This document shows, piece after piece, positions 7,805-16,701 of a DNA stretch of 64,000 nucleotides. A program made the translations under genes and the position numbers. A model generated the notes under the pieces. It searched no databases. It was not told the origin of the DNA and saw nothing but the letters and a program-made list of their open reading frames with translations. Numbering within the stretch: the stretch's first letter is position 1; each line of letters opens with the position of its first letter. Origin of the DNA: an uncultured Bacilli bacterium (GTDB lineage: Bacteria > Bacillota_I > Bacilli_A > RF39 > UBA660); NCBI GenBank assembly GCA_934149465.1, contig CAKPEZ010000005.1:1-64000 (forward strand), read 5' to 3'.

Positions 7805-8831
7805 AGATAATAATATTATTAAGTACATTTTTAATTTTGGAATATTGTTTTTAGTAATAGGATTAGTTATCTATTTCTCTTTAAAAGATAATTTTGAATT
7901 AATTATTGAAAATATTAAGAATTTTAGTCCTTTATATTTGTTTGCTGCTTTATTACTAGCAGCAGGATACCGAATATTTCTTTCGTATAGTATGTATTTT
8001 GTTGCCAAAGCCAATAATCAAAAATATAAACTAATAAGTTCTATTAAATTAAATTGTATTACTCAGTTTTTTAATGGTGTAACTCCTTTTGCTAGTGGAG
8101 GACAGCCATCACAAATATATTACTTACATAAAGAAAATATATCTTATCCAGTAGCGACTAATATTGTTTTACAAAACTTTATTTTATATCAAACGGCACT
8201 TATTTTATTTGGAATATTTGCTATTGTTCAAAATAAAATATTTATGCTTTTTCCAAAAGATAGCGTAATTGCTAAATTAGTTATAGTTGGCTTTTTAATA
8301 AATTTCTTAGTTTGGTTAGCATCTTTTATTCTTAGTTTTGGGAAGAAATTTAGTAATTTTGTTTTGCATAAGTTACTTCATTTTTTAGCTAAAATTAAAA
8401 TTATTAAAGATGAAGAAAAGAAAAGAGAACAATTAACTGAATATATTAATAGTTTTTATCGGAATGCTCTTACTCTTAAAAATCACAAGAAAGAAGTTAT
8501 ACTTGGAATACTAGCTAATATTTTAGCACTTACTTGTTATTATGTAGCTCCTTTTATAATAATTAGAGGGATGGACGTTAGTAGTAATATTACAATTTTA
8601 ACTACTTTAGTAGCGTCTGCTTATGTTATGATTATTGGGGCGTTTGTTCCAATTCCAGGAGGTACTGGGGGACTTGAATATGGTTATATTTATTTCTTTG
8701 GTTTTTATGTAACTGGTTCAGTTCTTCCTGCGTCAATGCTTTTGTGGAGATCAATAACTTATTATTTGGGAATGATAGTAGGTGGTATTATGATGATGTT
8801 TTATCGAAAGGGTGATCAAACGTGCGAGTAG
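7794..8831 (+). CDS. Flippase-like / lysylphosphatidylglycerol-synthase TM family protein (UPF0104)
   Basis: An integral membrane protein (345 residues) with about seven or eight transmembrane segments and the family landmarks GVTPFASGGQPSQ (residues about 95-107) and PIPGGTGGLEYG (about 285-296). These are conserved in the LPG_synthase_TM/UPF0104 family, which includes MprF-type flippase domains and proteins beside glycolipid glycosyltransferases. The overlap with pgk (11 bp) and with the following GT4 gene (10 bp) shows translational coupling, so a joint role in membrane glycolipid or lipid-linked sugar handling is inferred. No cytoplasmic aminoacyl-transferase domain is attached, so it is not a full MprF. 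Confidence 0.8.
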   Translation: MKNKDNNIIKYIFNFGILFLVIGLVIYFSLKDNFELIIENIKNFSPLYLFAALLLAAGYRIFLSYSMYFVAKANNQKYKLISSIKLNCITQFFNGVTPFASGGQPSQIYYLHKENISYPVATNIVLQNFILYQTALILFGIFAIVQNKIFMLFPKDSVIAKLVIVGFLINFLVWLASFILSFGKKFSNFVLHKLLHFLAKIKIIKDEEKKREQLTEYINSFYRNALTLKNHKKEVILGILANILALTCYYVAPFIIIRGMDVSSNITILTTLVASAYVMIIGAFVPIPGGTGGLEYGYIYFFGFYVTGSVLPASMLLWRSITYYLGMIVGGIMMMFYRKGDQTCE

Positions 8832-10057
8832 GAATTTTTACAGATACTTACCCTCCTTATATTAATGGGGTATCTACTAGTGTATTAATGTTAAAAAAAG
8901 CACTTGAAAAAAAAGGACATCAAGTTTATATTGTTACAGTAAATCCAGAAAACTTAAAATATAAATTTGAAGAAAATGGAAAAGTTGTTAGGATACCTGG
9001 TCTTCCTGTTGGAATATATGATTATCGTTTAACAGGAATATATCCTCTTAGTCTTATTAAAAAAATAAAAAAATGGAATTTAGATGTTATTCATAGTCAA
9101 ACTGAATTTGGAGTAGGAACTTTTGCAAGAATAATTTCAAGACAATTCAATATTCCACTTGTTCATACTTATCATACAATGTATGAAGACTATGTTCATT
9201 ATATTACTCACGGATATTTTAATGGAGTAAGCAAAAAGATTGTTGAGTATTTAACTCTTTTCTATTGCGATAAAACTATTACTGAGTTAATAGTACCTAC
9301 TAAAAAAGCTTATGAATTATTTAAAGAGAAATATAAAGTAGATCGAAATGTTTATATAGTTCCAACTGGTATTGAAACTGAACGCTTTTATCTGGAAAAT
9401 AATAAGAAATTGGATATTGCTTCTAAGAGAAAAGAACTTGGAATTGAAAAAGATGATTTTGTTATTTTATTTGTTGGTAGAATAGGTACTGAGAAAAATA
9501 TTGATTTACTTTTAAATAGTATGCCAAAATTTATAAGTAAAAAAATGAAAGTAAAATTACTTATTGTTGGTGATGGTCCTGATATGGGAATGTATAAAAA
9601 ATACGTAGAGAAAAAGAATTTAAGTAATGATGTTATTTTTACTGGAAAAGTTCCATGGGAAAATGTTCCAGATTATTATTTAATTTCTAACGTATTTGCA
9701 ACTGCTTCTGTAACTGAAACTCAGGGACTTACGGTTATTGAAGCAATGGCAGCCTCTTTACCAGTAGTATGTATAAATGATGAGAGTTTTACAGGAACAG
9801 TAGTAGAAAATCTTAATGGTAAAATCTTTGAAAATAAGAAGGGCTATATAAAAGCAATAAATACTCTATATGATGATAAAGATTTGTTAAAAAGACTTAG
9901 TAAAGATGCTAGACATTCAGCAGAATTACATTCATCTAAATATTTTGCAGAAGCAGTACTAGATGTTTATGATTTAGCAATTAAACATCAGGATAAAAAG
10001 CTTTCTATTCCTTTAATAGATAAAATAAAAGGATTATTTAATGGAGAAAATAAATGA
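8822..10057 (+). CDS. GT4 family glycosyltransferase, probably diacylglycerol glucosyltransferase-like
   Basis: A GT-B fold glycosyltransferase of 411 residues. The N-terminal half begins GIFTDTYPPYINGVS, with HTYHTMYEDYVHY around residues 110-125. The C-terminal half has LLIVGDGPD, VTETQGLTVIEAMAA (the EX7E donor-binding motif) and a conserved PTGIETERF. This pattern is that of 1,2-diacylglycerol 3-glucosyltransferases and related PimB/alMGS enzymes. The GTG start at 8822 overlaps the upstream stop. With the neighbouring flippase-like protein it probably makes a membrane glycolipid, perhaps an anchor for lipoteichoic-type polymers; the exact acceptor is not determinable from sequence. Confidence 0.82.
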   Translation: MRVGIFTDTYPPYINGVSTSVLMLKKALEKKGHQVYIVTVNPENLKYKFEENGKVVRIPGLPVGIYDYRLTGIYPLSLIKKIKKWNLDVIHSQTEFGVGTFARIISRQFNIPLVHTYHTMYEDYVHYITHGYFNGVSKKIVEYLTLFYCDKTITELIVPTKKAYELFKEKYKVDRNVYIVPTGIETERFYLENNKKLDIASKRKELGIEKDDFVILFVGRIGTEKNIDLLLNSMPKFISKKMKVKLLIVGDGPDMGMYKKYVEKKNLSNDVIFTGKVPWENVPDYYLISNVFATASVTETQGLTVIEAMAASLPVVCINDESFTGTVVENLNGKIFENKKGYIKAINTLYDDKDLLKRLSKDARHSAELHSSKYFAEAVLDVYDLAIKHQDKKLSIPLIDKIKGLFNGENK

Positions 10058-10767
10058 AAAAAATAGTAATGCTAAATCATAAGATGAATCTTAATTTAAA
10101 TGATATTTCTTTATATGTTAAATTTTTAGAAAATAAAAAATCTTTATATGATGTGATTGTATTTCCAAGTGATATATATATTCCATATTTTAAAGAATTA
10201 CCTTTTAAATATGGAATTCAAAATATCTTTTATGAAGAAAAAGGAGCTTATACAGGGGAGGTTTCTCCAAGCCAAGCAAGTTCTCTTGGATGTAAGTATT
10301 TCTTAGCTGGTCATAGTGAAAGAAGAAAATATTTTAACGAAGATGATAGTTTAGCAAATAAGAAACTAAAATCTGGTATAATGCATAATATGGTGGGTGT
10401 GCTTTGTATAGGAGAAGACCTTTTAGAGAAAGAAGATGTTATGCATGTCTTAAAGATGGAGCTTGATAAGAGTTTAGAAAATATTGACTTAGATAATGTA
10501 ATTATTGCTTATGAACCTAGATGGGCAATTGGTAGCGGTGAAAGTTTAGAATTAAATAAAATAAATATAATTATAAAAAATATTAAAGATTATATTAAAG
10601 AAAAATATCAGAAAAATATTTCAGTATTATATGGTGGAAGTGTTAATGAAAATAACTTTCAAGATATAATTTCTTTGGATTATTTAGATGGTGTTTTAAT
10701 TGGTAGTATGTCTGTAGATGTAAATAAAATAGAAAAAGTTTTACATTTTGAAGAAGTACAATTTTAG
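10054..10767 (+). CDS. tpiA: Triosephosphate isomerase
   Basis: Interconverts dihydroxyacetone phosphate and glyceraldehyde 3-phosphate. The 237-residue protein keeps the catalytic residues: Lys in NHKMN (residues 8-12), His in GHSERR, and Glu in YEPRWAIGSG, plus the phosphate-binding LYGGSVN and the C-terminal DGVLIGS motif. It is a little shorter than the usual 245-255 residues. NHK replaces the common NWK at the N-terminus. The ATG overlaps the previous stop by 4 bp (ATGA). A terminator overlaps the stop codon. Confidence 0.95.
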   Translation: MKKIVMLNHKMNLNLNDISLYVKFLENKKSLYDVIVFPSDIYIPYFKELPFKYGIQNIFYEEKGAYTGEVSPSQASSLGCKYFLAGHSERRKYFNEDDSLANKKLKSGIMHNMVGVLCIGEDLLEKEDVMHVLKMELDKSLENIDLDNVIIAYEPRWAIGSGESLELNKINIIIKNIKDYIKEKYQKNISVLYGGSVNENNFQDIISLDYLDGVLIGSMSVDVNKIEKVLHFEEVQF

Positions 10768-10779
10768 TACTTCTTTTCT
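10751..10779 (+). terminator. Terminator after tpiA
   Basis: A perfect 9-bp stem pairs 10751-10759 with 10767-10775 around a 7-base loop, followed by a T-rich tail. It overlaps the tpiA stop codon. Confidence 0.9.
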
Positions 10780-10794
10780 TTTGAAAATTATGAA

Positions 10795-10810
10795 ACGACA
10801 TGATTCGACA
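10795..10810 (-). promoter_or_regulatory. Tandem 0A-box-like sites upstream of spo0A
   Basis: TTCGACA at 10804-10810 is, on the minus strand, TGTCGAA, an exact match to the Spo0A-binding 0A box. Ten bases upstream the same CGACA core recurs at 10796-10800 (TGTCGTT on the minus strand, 5 of 7). The 10-bp phasing places both on one helical face, as in tandem 0A boxes. They lie just upstream of the spo0A -10 element, so autoregulation is inferred. Confidence 0.6.
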
Positions 10811-10821
10811 TGATGAGAATT

Positions 10822-10827
10822 TATAAT
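10822..10827 (+). promoter_or_regulatory. spo0A promoter -10 element
   Basis: TATAAT at 10822-10827. At the -35 position there is no TTGACA but the tandem CGACA repeats, which would suit an activator-dependent promoter. Confidence 0.5.
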
Positions 10828-10862
10828 GGATAATGTAGTAAGAGTAAAAAGGAGAATGACAT

Positions 10863-11630
10863 ATGGGAAAAATAAAAGTTTTAATGATTGATGACAATAT
10901 TAGTTTAATAGGTATGGTAAAGGAATATTTTTATAATCATGCGGATATAGAAATAGCCTTAGAAGCTCATGACGGCGAAGAAGGTCTAAATAAGATCTTA
11001 AATAATGAAAATGAATATAATTTAGTTTTACTTGATTTAATAATGCCAAAGAAAGATGGAGTATATGTTTTAGAAGAACTTAAGAAAAGAAATATTGAGA
11101 AAAATATAATTGTACTTACTTCTTATAATGCTCCTGATGTTATTAGAAAAGTTAGTGAATATGGTGTTAATTATTATATATTAAAGCCTTTTGAGTTAAC
11201 TGAACTAGAAAGAAGAATTTTAGAAAGCGTTGACTCTCTTGATAAAAGTAGCATTAACTTATATCATAATAATTTACAAATATCTATTACCAAGATGCTT
11301 CATGAACTTGGAATGCCATCTCATATAAAAGGCTATCAATATATAAGAGAAGGAATAATAATGCTTTATAATAAGCCTGAAATAGTAGGTGGAATTACTA
11401 AAGAATTATATCCCGATATAGCAAGTAAGTTTGATACTACGGTATCTAGAGTAGAAAGAGCAATAAGACATGCAATTGAAGTTAGTTGGAATCGTGGTAA
11501 TTGGGATTTTATGGAAGAAATATTTGGTCATAGCGTTGATATAGATAAAGCAAAACCTACTAATTCAGAGTTTATTGTTACAGTAGCAGATAAACTTAGA
11601 TTAGAATATAAAAAATCTGGTATAAAATAA
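10863..11630 (+). CDS. spo0A: Sporulation transcription factor Spo0A
   Basis: Spo0A is the phosphorelay-controlled master regulator of entry into sporulation. This 255-residue protein has an N-terminal receiver domain with the acidic pair D10/D11 (MIDDN), phospho-acceptor D58 (LLDLIMP), T86 (LTSYN) and K108 (LKPF). The C-terminal Spo0A_C domain follows, with [19 protein letters not shown] and the nearly invariant recognition-helix motif [15 protein letters not shown]. Length and order match the family (about 260). An AAGGAG RBS precedes the ATG. 0A-box-like sites lie upstream. The gene is monocistronic, ending in a bidirectional terminator shared with queH. Confidence 0.95.
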   Translation: MGKIKVLMIDDNISLIGMVKEYFYNHADIEIALEAHDGEEGLNKILNNENEYNLVLLDLIMPKKDGVYVLEELKKRNIEKNIIVLTSYNAPDVIRKVSEYGVNYYILKPFELTELERRILESVDSLDKSSINLYHNNLQISITKMLHELGMPSHIKGYQYIREGIIMLYNKPEIVGGITKELYPDIASKFDTTVSRVERAIRHAIEVSWNRGNWDFMEEIFGHSVDIDKAKPTNSEFIVTVADKLRLEYKKSGIK

Positions 11631-11631
11631 T

Positions 11632-11669
11632 AAAAGAAGAAATGCTTAACTTAAAGTATTTCTTCTTTT
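11632..11669. terminator. Bidirectional terminator between spo0A and queH
   Basis: A 16-bp stem with one G-T pair joins 11632-11647 and 11654-11669, with A-rich and T-rich flanks, so it can act in both directions for the convergent genes. It overlaps the end of queH. Confidence 0.9.
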
Positions 11670-12265
11670 ACTTTAGAATATATACAACCACAATAATCTT
11701 GTCTATATAGATCATATTCTTTAGATAAAGCTATACTTTCTTTATAACCATTTCTCTTCTTAAAATCAGAATATAAAAATTTAACTTTATATTTATCTTC
11801 TAAATATTTACCAATATGATTTATTTTTTCGGCGTTTTTATAAGGACTTACTGTAAGAGTAGTTCCAAAATAATTAAAAGATTTTTCTTTTGCTATTTTA
11901 GCAGTCTCTTCCATTCTAAGTAAGTAGCATTTGCTACAACGAATTCCACCTTCTTTTTCCTCTTCTAATCCTTTACTTATTTCAAAGAATAATTCTGGAT
12001 TATAATCAGAATCTAAGAAAGATATTTTATTAATACTTTTAAATTCTTTTATAAAACGTAACTGTTCTTCTTTTCTTTTTAGATATTCATTGGTAGGATG
12101 GATATTTGGATTATAATATAAGACAGTTATTTTAAAATAAGAAGAAAGATATTTTAATACATAAGTGCTACAAGGACCACAGCAACTATGAAGTAATAAA
12201 GTAGGCGTTTTTCCATCTAAGTTATTTATTATTTTATCTGTATATAATTGATAGTTTTCTTTCAT
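11651..12265 (-). CDS. queH: Epoxyqueuosine reductase QueH
   Basis: QueH (DUF208) reduces epoxyqueuosine to queuosine in tRNA with GUN anticodons, using an iron-sulphur cluster. The 204-residue protein has the Cys motifs LHSCCGPCS near residue 27, RCSKCY near 110 and YCGC near 192, plus the family stretch YYNPNIHP and TTLTVSPYKN. The start at 12265 follows GAAAGGAAG on the minus strand. No other queuosine genes are seen in this window, so the organism may salvage a precursor or encode the rest elsewhere. Confidence 0.92.
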   Translation of the reverse strand: MKENYQLYTDKIINNLDGKTPTLLLHSCCGPCSTYVLKYLSSYFKITVLYYNPNIHPTNEYLKRKEEQLRFIKEFKSINKISFLDSDYNPELFFEISKGLEEEKEGGIRCSKCYLLRMEETAKIAKEKSFNYFGTTLTVSPYKNAEKINHIGKYLEDKYKVKFLYSDFKKRNGYKESIALSKEYDLYRQDYCGCIYSKVKEEIL

Positions 12266-12327
12266 ATTCTTTCTTCCTTTCTTTTTTAGTATTATAGTAC
12301 AAAATTAAAGAAAATGCAAAAAGTATC

Positions 12328-12357
12328 TTGACCTACTAGATAAGAAAATGCTAAAAT
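12328..12357 (+). promoter_or_regulatory. Promoter of the poly-G leader ORF and downstream surface-protein gene
   Basis: TTGACC (12328-12333) and TAAAAT (12352-12357) are separated by 18 bp and followed by a GAAGGAAG-type RBS and an ATG at 12398. Confidence 0.5.
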
Positions 12358-12397
12358 TAAAGGGAAAGTAAGATAAGAAGGAAGAAGTGATATTTCT

Positions 12398-12457
12398 ATG
12401 AATAATACACTAAATAATAAGTTAACTCCTTGTGAAATGGGGGGGGGGTATTACTAA
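12398..12457 (+). CDS. Leader ORF containing a poly-G tract
   Basis: A 19-codon ORF with a plausible GGAAGAAG-type RBS about 8-15 bases upstream. With the 10 G shown it ends Gly-Gly-Gly-Tyr-Tyr-stop at 12457. If the tract had 11 (or 8) G, the frame would continue for about 20 more codons and stop at TAG 12514-12516, which is inside the 5' arm of the downstream terminator. This layout looks like a leader peptide, but translation is unproven and the peptide matches nothing I know. Confidence 0.35.
   Translation: MNNTLNNKLTPCEMGGGYY
12439..12448 (+). repeat. Homopolymeric G(10) tract
   Basis: Ten consecutive G in a very AT-rich region. Such tracts are prone to slipped-strand length change and are typical of phase-variable loci. 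It lies inside the short leader ORF. Confidence 0.9.
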
Positions 12458-12492
12458 ATAATTCTTCTTACTACGTAAATAATACAATAAAT

Positions 12493-12552
12493 AAATCTAT
12501 ACAAATAAAACGTTAGAGTAATCTAATACGTTTTTTAGTATAGATTTTTTTG
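12493..12552 (+). terminator. Two-tier terminator/attenuator before the surface-protein gene
   Basis: An inner hairpin (AACG 12509-12512 with CGTT 12529-12532 and TTAGA 12513-12517 with TCTAA 12522-12526) is followed by six T. An outer 10-bp stem pairs 12493-12502 with 12538-12547 and is also followed by T7. It sits between a promoter and the next gene rather than after one, so attenuation is likely. Confidence 0.7.
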
Positions 12553-12576
12553 TATTTAGAAAGGGAAAAAAGAAAG

Positions 12577-14088
12577 ATGAAAATATTAACTAAGAAAATC
12601 AAAATAAAAGATATCTATTTAATTTTAACTATTGTCTTAGGACTTGTAACTATTTCTTTATATAGTACTTATGCTTTATTTACAAGTGAGGAAATTACTA
12701 CTAATACGGCGGTAAATATGAGTGTTGGCTTTTCTTATGGATATACTACTAATGAAGTAGAATTTATTACTCTAAATGCAAAAGAAAGTAAGGAGATAAG
12801 CGTAAGTATTTCTAATACTTCTTCTAGTAGTATTAATTATAATTTATATTATGAATTAGTATCAGGAGATGAAGCTTCTTTAGAAGCAGGATATACATCT
12901 AATACAGAAAATCCTACTAGTGGAGTACTAGATGCTTCTTCAAGTAAAACAGTAATGCTTGGTTTTATTAATAATAGTGATTCAGATATTATAGTAAAAG
13001 TAGGATTTACTCCTGATAATATAGTAAGTCCTAGAAAAGAATTAAATAACGAAGTTACAATAATTACTACTACTTTTGCTAGTATTTTATCTGATAAATA
13101 TAATAGTAATAAAAGTACTACTCCAGTAAAAAATAATAATGTTAATTATTACTATGCTCCAAGTGAATCATTAATGCAAGATAAAGCAGGCAATATTAGA
13201 TATTATGGAGCCAATCCCAATAATTATATTTACTTTAACTGTGATGATTATTCTAACCAAACAGCAGATACTTGTGAAGTATGGCGTATTATTGGAGTAT
13301 TTGATGGAAAAATAAAGATAATACGTAATACTTCTATTGGAGAATATTCTTGGGATACGTCCGCTAAGACTGTAGTTGGAGCTTATTCTGGATATGGATA
13401 TAATCAGTGGGGGGAAAATGGGGGTTATCAAGGTGCCGATCTAATGAAACTTCTAAATCCTGGATATTCAGATAATAGTGACTTAAATAATAGTGGAACA
13501 TCAATAAAAGTAAATAATAGTTTATATTATAATGCTGGATCAGGAAACTGTTATAATAATCAAGATAATGTGACAACAACATGTGATTTTACTAAGATTG
13601 GTTTAAAAAACGATCAAACAAGAAATTTAATTTCCAAAACTTTATATTATTTAGGTGGTCATAACACTAATGAAGTATATTCTGGACAAATATATGAGTA
13701 TGAAAGAGGAACAACATTAGGAAAAAGTCCTTATGCTTCTCCTACTTGGGAAGGATATATAGCGCCTCCATATGCAAGTGATTATGGTTATGCAGCAGAC
13801 TTTAGTAAATGTACTAAAACTTTGAATAATTATAGTGATACTTCTTGTAGTAATAATAACTGGATGAAATCAATTTTTAGTAGTAATACTCTTATTTGGT
13901 TATTACCACCTTATTCTGACAATGCCGGAAGTGTGTGGTCTATACTTGCTTCTGTTAATGTGTATACGACTTGTAGTGTATCAGCTAAAGTTGGGGTTGT
14001 TCCTACTATTCATTTAATTCCAGAAATTAATGTAGATGAGACAACAACTGGCAGTAGTACTGCTCCATATAAACTTATAGTAAAGTAA
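12577..14088 (+). CDS. Exported surface protein with TasA/SipW-like N-terminus and a WRIIG domain
   Basis: A 503-residue exported protein of unknown function. Residues about 10-35 form a hydrophobic segment (IYLILTIVLGLVTISLYSTYALF), followed by a beta-rich domain in the style of TasA/camelysin or other SipW substrates. From about residue 185 to the end there is a domain with NIRYYGANPNNYIYF, CEVWRIIGVFDGKIKIIR and ADLMKLLNPGY, which resembles domains of gut Bacillota surface proteins (possibly DUF6273-like, from memory). No sorting signal is visible at the C-terminus. The ATG at 12577 is chosen over a TTG at 12550. The leader with the poly-G tract suggests variable expression. Confidence 0.75.
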   Translation: MKILTKKIKIKDIYLILTIVLGLVTISLYSTYALFTSEEITTNTAVNMSVGFSYGYTTNEVEFITLNAKESKEISVSISNTSSSSINYNLYYELVSGDEASLEAGYTSNTENPTSGVLDASSSKTVMLGFINNSDSDIIVKVGFTPDNIVSPRKELNNEVTIITTTFASILSDKYNSNKSTTPVKNNNVNYYYAPSESLMQDKAGNIRYYGANPNNYIYFNCDDYSNQTADTCEVWRIIGVFDGKIKIIRNTSIGEYSWDTSAKTVVGAYSGYGYNQWGENGGYQGADLMKLLNPGYSDNSDLNNSGTSIKVNNSLYYNAGSGNCYNNQDNVTTTCDFTKIGLKNDQTRNLISKTLYYLGGHNTNEVYSGQIYEYERGTTLGKSPYASPTWEGYIAPPYASDYGYAADFSKCTKTLNNYSDTSCSNNNWMKSIFSSNTLIWLLPPYSDNAGSVWSILASVNVYTTCSVSAKVGVVPTIHLIPEINVDETTTGSSTAPYKLIVK

Positions 14089-14100
14089 ATCAAAATATTT

Positions 14101-14138
14101 AAAAAGAAACTTCTTATTAATTTAAGCAGTTTCTTTTT
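14101..14138 (+). terminator. Terminator after the exported surface protein gene
   Basis: AAAAAGAAAC (14101-14110) pairs with GTTTCTTTTT (14129-14138) around an 18-base loop, ending in T-rich sequence. Confidence 0.75.
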
Positions 14139-14236
14139 AGTTTATCTATTTAATATAGATTATCTTAGTATTAAAAAATTTTTAATAGATAAGGAATTCC
14201 TTTAAATCAAAAAAACTTAAAAATTTTACATTTTGA
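14139..14236. other. Intergenic AT-rich spacer with a 12-bp palindrome
   Basis: No gene is seen. AAGGAATTCCTT at 14191-14202 is a perfect palindrome. AATCAAAA (14205-14212) can pair with TTTTGATT (14231-14238), possibly a weak terminator for the minus-strand gene. Confidence 0.4.
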
Positions 14237-14545
14237 TTACTTTGTAATATTTCTTACTTTCTTTTTGAGACAAGTTCCTTCTGTTTTATAAAGAGCTACG
14301 GCAGTTATATTAGGCAGATTATTTAAATATCTATTAAGTAAATCTTCTATTGATATGAATTTTGGAATATCATTTTCATCCATTATTGGATCACATTCTG
14401 CAAGACCTATCATAAAGCCTTCTATAGTTTTACAAAAAGCTCCTATTTTATAACTTTTATCTTTATAAAAATATATAATCCTATATCCATCTTCAAAAGC
14501 ATTTCCCTGTCTATCATATTGTAATTCTTTTTTATTTATTTTCAT
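14237..14545 (-). CDS. Conserved-looking small protein of unknown function
   Basis: A 102-residue soluble protein with no signal or membrane segment and no recognised domain. Support for a real gene comes from an AAGGAG RBS 6 bases before the ATG and a TATAAT element about 20 bases further upstream on the minus strand. The sequence has aromatic-rich beta-like stretches (GYRIIYFYKDKSYKIG) and a basic C-terminus. It is transcribed alone, divergent from typA. Confidence 0.6.
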   Translation of the reverse strand: MKINKKELQYDRQGNAFEDGYRIIYFYKDKSYKIGAFCKTIEGFMIGLAECDPIMDENDIPKFISIEDLLNRYLNNLPNITAVALYKTEGTCLKKKVRNITK

Positions 14546-14706
14546 ATAAATCTCCTTATATAATTATATTGTGTTATTTGATATTTATTTTGTTTTTTAA
14601 ATTTCTATATTCATAATTATAACATCATATTATAATTTTTTTAAAATATTAATATTGGTATTTACATTTTTTATGTGGGTTTGCCCTAAATCAAATAAAA
14701 AAAATC
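14546..14706. other. Divergent intergenic region between the minus-strand gene and typA
   Basis: An AT-rich spacer holding the minus-strand promoter near its left end. No ORF or clear repeat is seen in its middle part. Confidence 0.5.
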
Positions 14707-14735
14707 TTGTATTTAGGAAATTACTGTGCTATAAT
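14707..14735 (+). promoter_or_regulatory. typA promoter
   Basis: TTGTAT (14707-14712) and TATAAT (14730-14735) separated by exactly 17 bp, about 30 bases before the typA start. Confidence 0.8.
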
Positions 14736-14766
14736 AGGTCGGTATTAAAAAAAGGGAAGTGAACTT

Positions 14767-16578
14767 ATGAATATAAGAAATGTTGCAATAATTGCCCACG
14801 TCGATCATGGAAAGACTACTTTAGTAGATCAATTATTAAAAAAATCAGGTACTTTTCGTGATAATGAACAAGTTGATGAAAGAGCAATGGATTCTAATGA
14901 TATTGAAAGAGAACGTGGTATTACTATTTTAGCTAAAACTACTGCAATTAATTATAAAGGATATCGTATTAATATTCTAGATACTCCAGGACATGCTGAT
15001 TTTGGTGGAGAAGTTGAAAGAATAATGAACATGGTAGATGGTGTTTTACTTGTAGTAGATGCTTATGAGGGTACTATGCCTCAGACTAGATTTGTTTTAA
15101 AGAAAGCTTTAGAAGCTAATGTAAAGCCTATTGTTGTTATTAATAAAGTGGATAAACCTACTGCTAGAGTTAAAAAAGTATTAGATGAAGTTATTGATTT
15201 ATTTATTGAACTTGGTGCTAATGATGATCAATTAGATTTTAAGGTGGCATATGTTTCTGCTTTAAATGGTACTTGTAGTTTAGATCCAGAGATAACTACT
15301 CAAGGAGAAAGCTATGATGGTCTTTTTGATTTAATTATTAATGAAATACCTGCTCCTGATGTTAATAAAGATGCTCCTCTTCAATTTCAACCAGCTTTAC
15401 TTGATTATAATGATTATGTAGGAAGAATTGGTATTGGTAGAGTAAAATCAGGAAAAATTAAAGTTAATGAAATGGTTAGCTGTATTAGATTAGATGGTAC
15501 TATTACTAAGTTTAGAATTCAAAAATTATTTGGTTATTTAGGACTTAAGAGAATTGAAGTTGATGAAGCTGATGCTGGTGATATAGTAGCAATCGCTGGT
15601 CTTCCAGATATTTCAGTTGGAGAGACTGTTTGTGATATTGGCAAAGAAGAAGCACTTCCTCCTCTTAGAATAGATGAACCTACTTTACAAATGACTTTTA
15701 TGACTAATGATAGTCCTTTTGTTGGAAAAGATGGTAAGTTATTAACTGCAAGAAAAATAGAAGAACGTTTATTAAAAGAAACTCAAAAGGATGTAAGTCT
15801 TAGAGTTAAAAATGCTTCTAATGATTCTTGGGTAGTTTCTGGAAGAGGAGAACTTCATTTATCTATTTTAATTGAAAATATGCGTAGAGAAGGATATGAA
15901 CTTCAAGTATCTAAGCCAGAAGTTATTATTAAAGAAGTTGATGGAGTTAAATGTGAGCCTTATGAAAGTTTACAAATTGAAGTTAAAGAAGATTCAGTAG
16001 GACCTGTAATAGAAGCTCTTGGGACAAGAGGCGCTATTATGGATAATATGACTAACTTTGAAAATATGATTAGACTTAATTATACTATTCCATCTCGTGG
16101 TTTAATTGGCTTTATGACTGATTTTATGACAATGACTAAAGGATATGGAATAATTAACCATTCTTTTAAAGAATATCTTCCTTTTAAGGATATTGCTATT
16201 GGTGAAAGAAAGCTTGGTGTTCTTGTTTCTATGGAAAATGGTAAAGCATCTGCTTATGGAATTGGACAAATAGAAGATCGTGGTACTTTGTTTGTTTTAC
16301 CTGGTGAAGAAGTATATGAAGGAATGATCGTTGGAGAACATACTCGTGATAATGATTTAGCAGTTAATATTGTTAAAGGAAAGCAATTAACTAATACAAG
16401 AGCTGCTGGAAGTGATCATACAGTGGTACTTAAATCTCCTCGTAAGCTTACTTTAGAATATTGTTTAGATTATATTAATAAAGATGAATTAGTAGAGATT
16501 ACTCCTAATCATATTCGTCTTAGAAAAGCTATTCTAAATACAGAAGCTCGTAAGAAATTTGATAGTAAAAATAAATAA
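14767..16578 (+). CDS. typA: Ribosome-associated GTPase TypA/BipA
   Basis: TypA is a translational GTPase that acts in 50S assembly and stress or cold adaptation. The 603-residue protein shows G1 AHVDHGKTT, the switch I RERGITI, G3 DTPGHADF and G4 NKVDKP, then the EF-G-like domains II, III and V ([20 protein letters not shown]) and the BipA-specific C-terminal domain. Length is normal for the family. An AGGGAAGTG RBS precedes the ATG. It is monocistronic, with its own promoter and a terminator overlapping the stop. Confidence 0.97.
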   Translation: MNIRNVAIIAHVDHGKTTLVDQLLKKSGTFRDNEQVDERAMDSNDIERERGITILAKTTAINYKGYRINILDTPGHADFGGEVERIMNMVDGVLLVVDAYEGTMPQTRFVLKKALEANVKPIVVINKVDKPTARVKKVLDEVIDLFIELGANDDQLDFKVAYVSALNGTCSLDPEITTQGESYDGLFDLIINEIPAPDVNKDAPLQFQPALLDYNDYVGRIGIGRVKSGKIKVNEMVSCIRLDGTITKFRIQKLFGYLGLKRIEVDEADAGDIVAIAGLPDISVGETVCDIGKEEALPPLRIDEPTLQMTFMTNDSPFVGKDGKLLTARKIEERLLKETQKDVSLRVKNASNDSWVVSGRGELHLSILIENMRREGYELQVSKPEVIIKEVDGVKCEPYESLQIEVKEDSVGPVIEALGTRGAIMDNMTNFENMIRLNYTIPSRGLIGFMTDFMTMTKGYGIINHSFKEYLPFKDIAIGERKLGVLVSMENGKASAYGIGQIEDRGTLFVLPGEEVYEGMIVGEHTRDNDLAVNIVKGKQLTNTRAAGSDHTVVLKSPRKLTLEYCLDYINKDELVEITPNHIRLRKAILNTEARKKFDSKNK

Positions 16579-16616
16579 GAAAGTAAATTATGAAAGTAGT
16601 TTTACTTTCTTATTTT
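16577..16616 (+). terminator. Terminator after typA
   Basis: A perfect 11-bp stem pairs AAGAAAGTAAA (16577-16587) with TTTACTTTCTT (16601-16611), followed by ATTTTT. Confidence 0.88.
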
Positions 16617-16701
16617 TAGTCTAATTAACGTCAAAAATAAGAATGTATCCTTGTTAATAATTATAAAATATAATATAATGAAGTAAAAGGAAGTGAAATA
16701 A

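Noticed and set aside
13364..13582. Minus-strand ORFs in the exported protein gene at 12577
   Set aside because: Antisense shadows rich in Tyr, Ile and Leu, without RBS.
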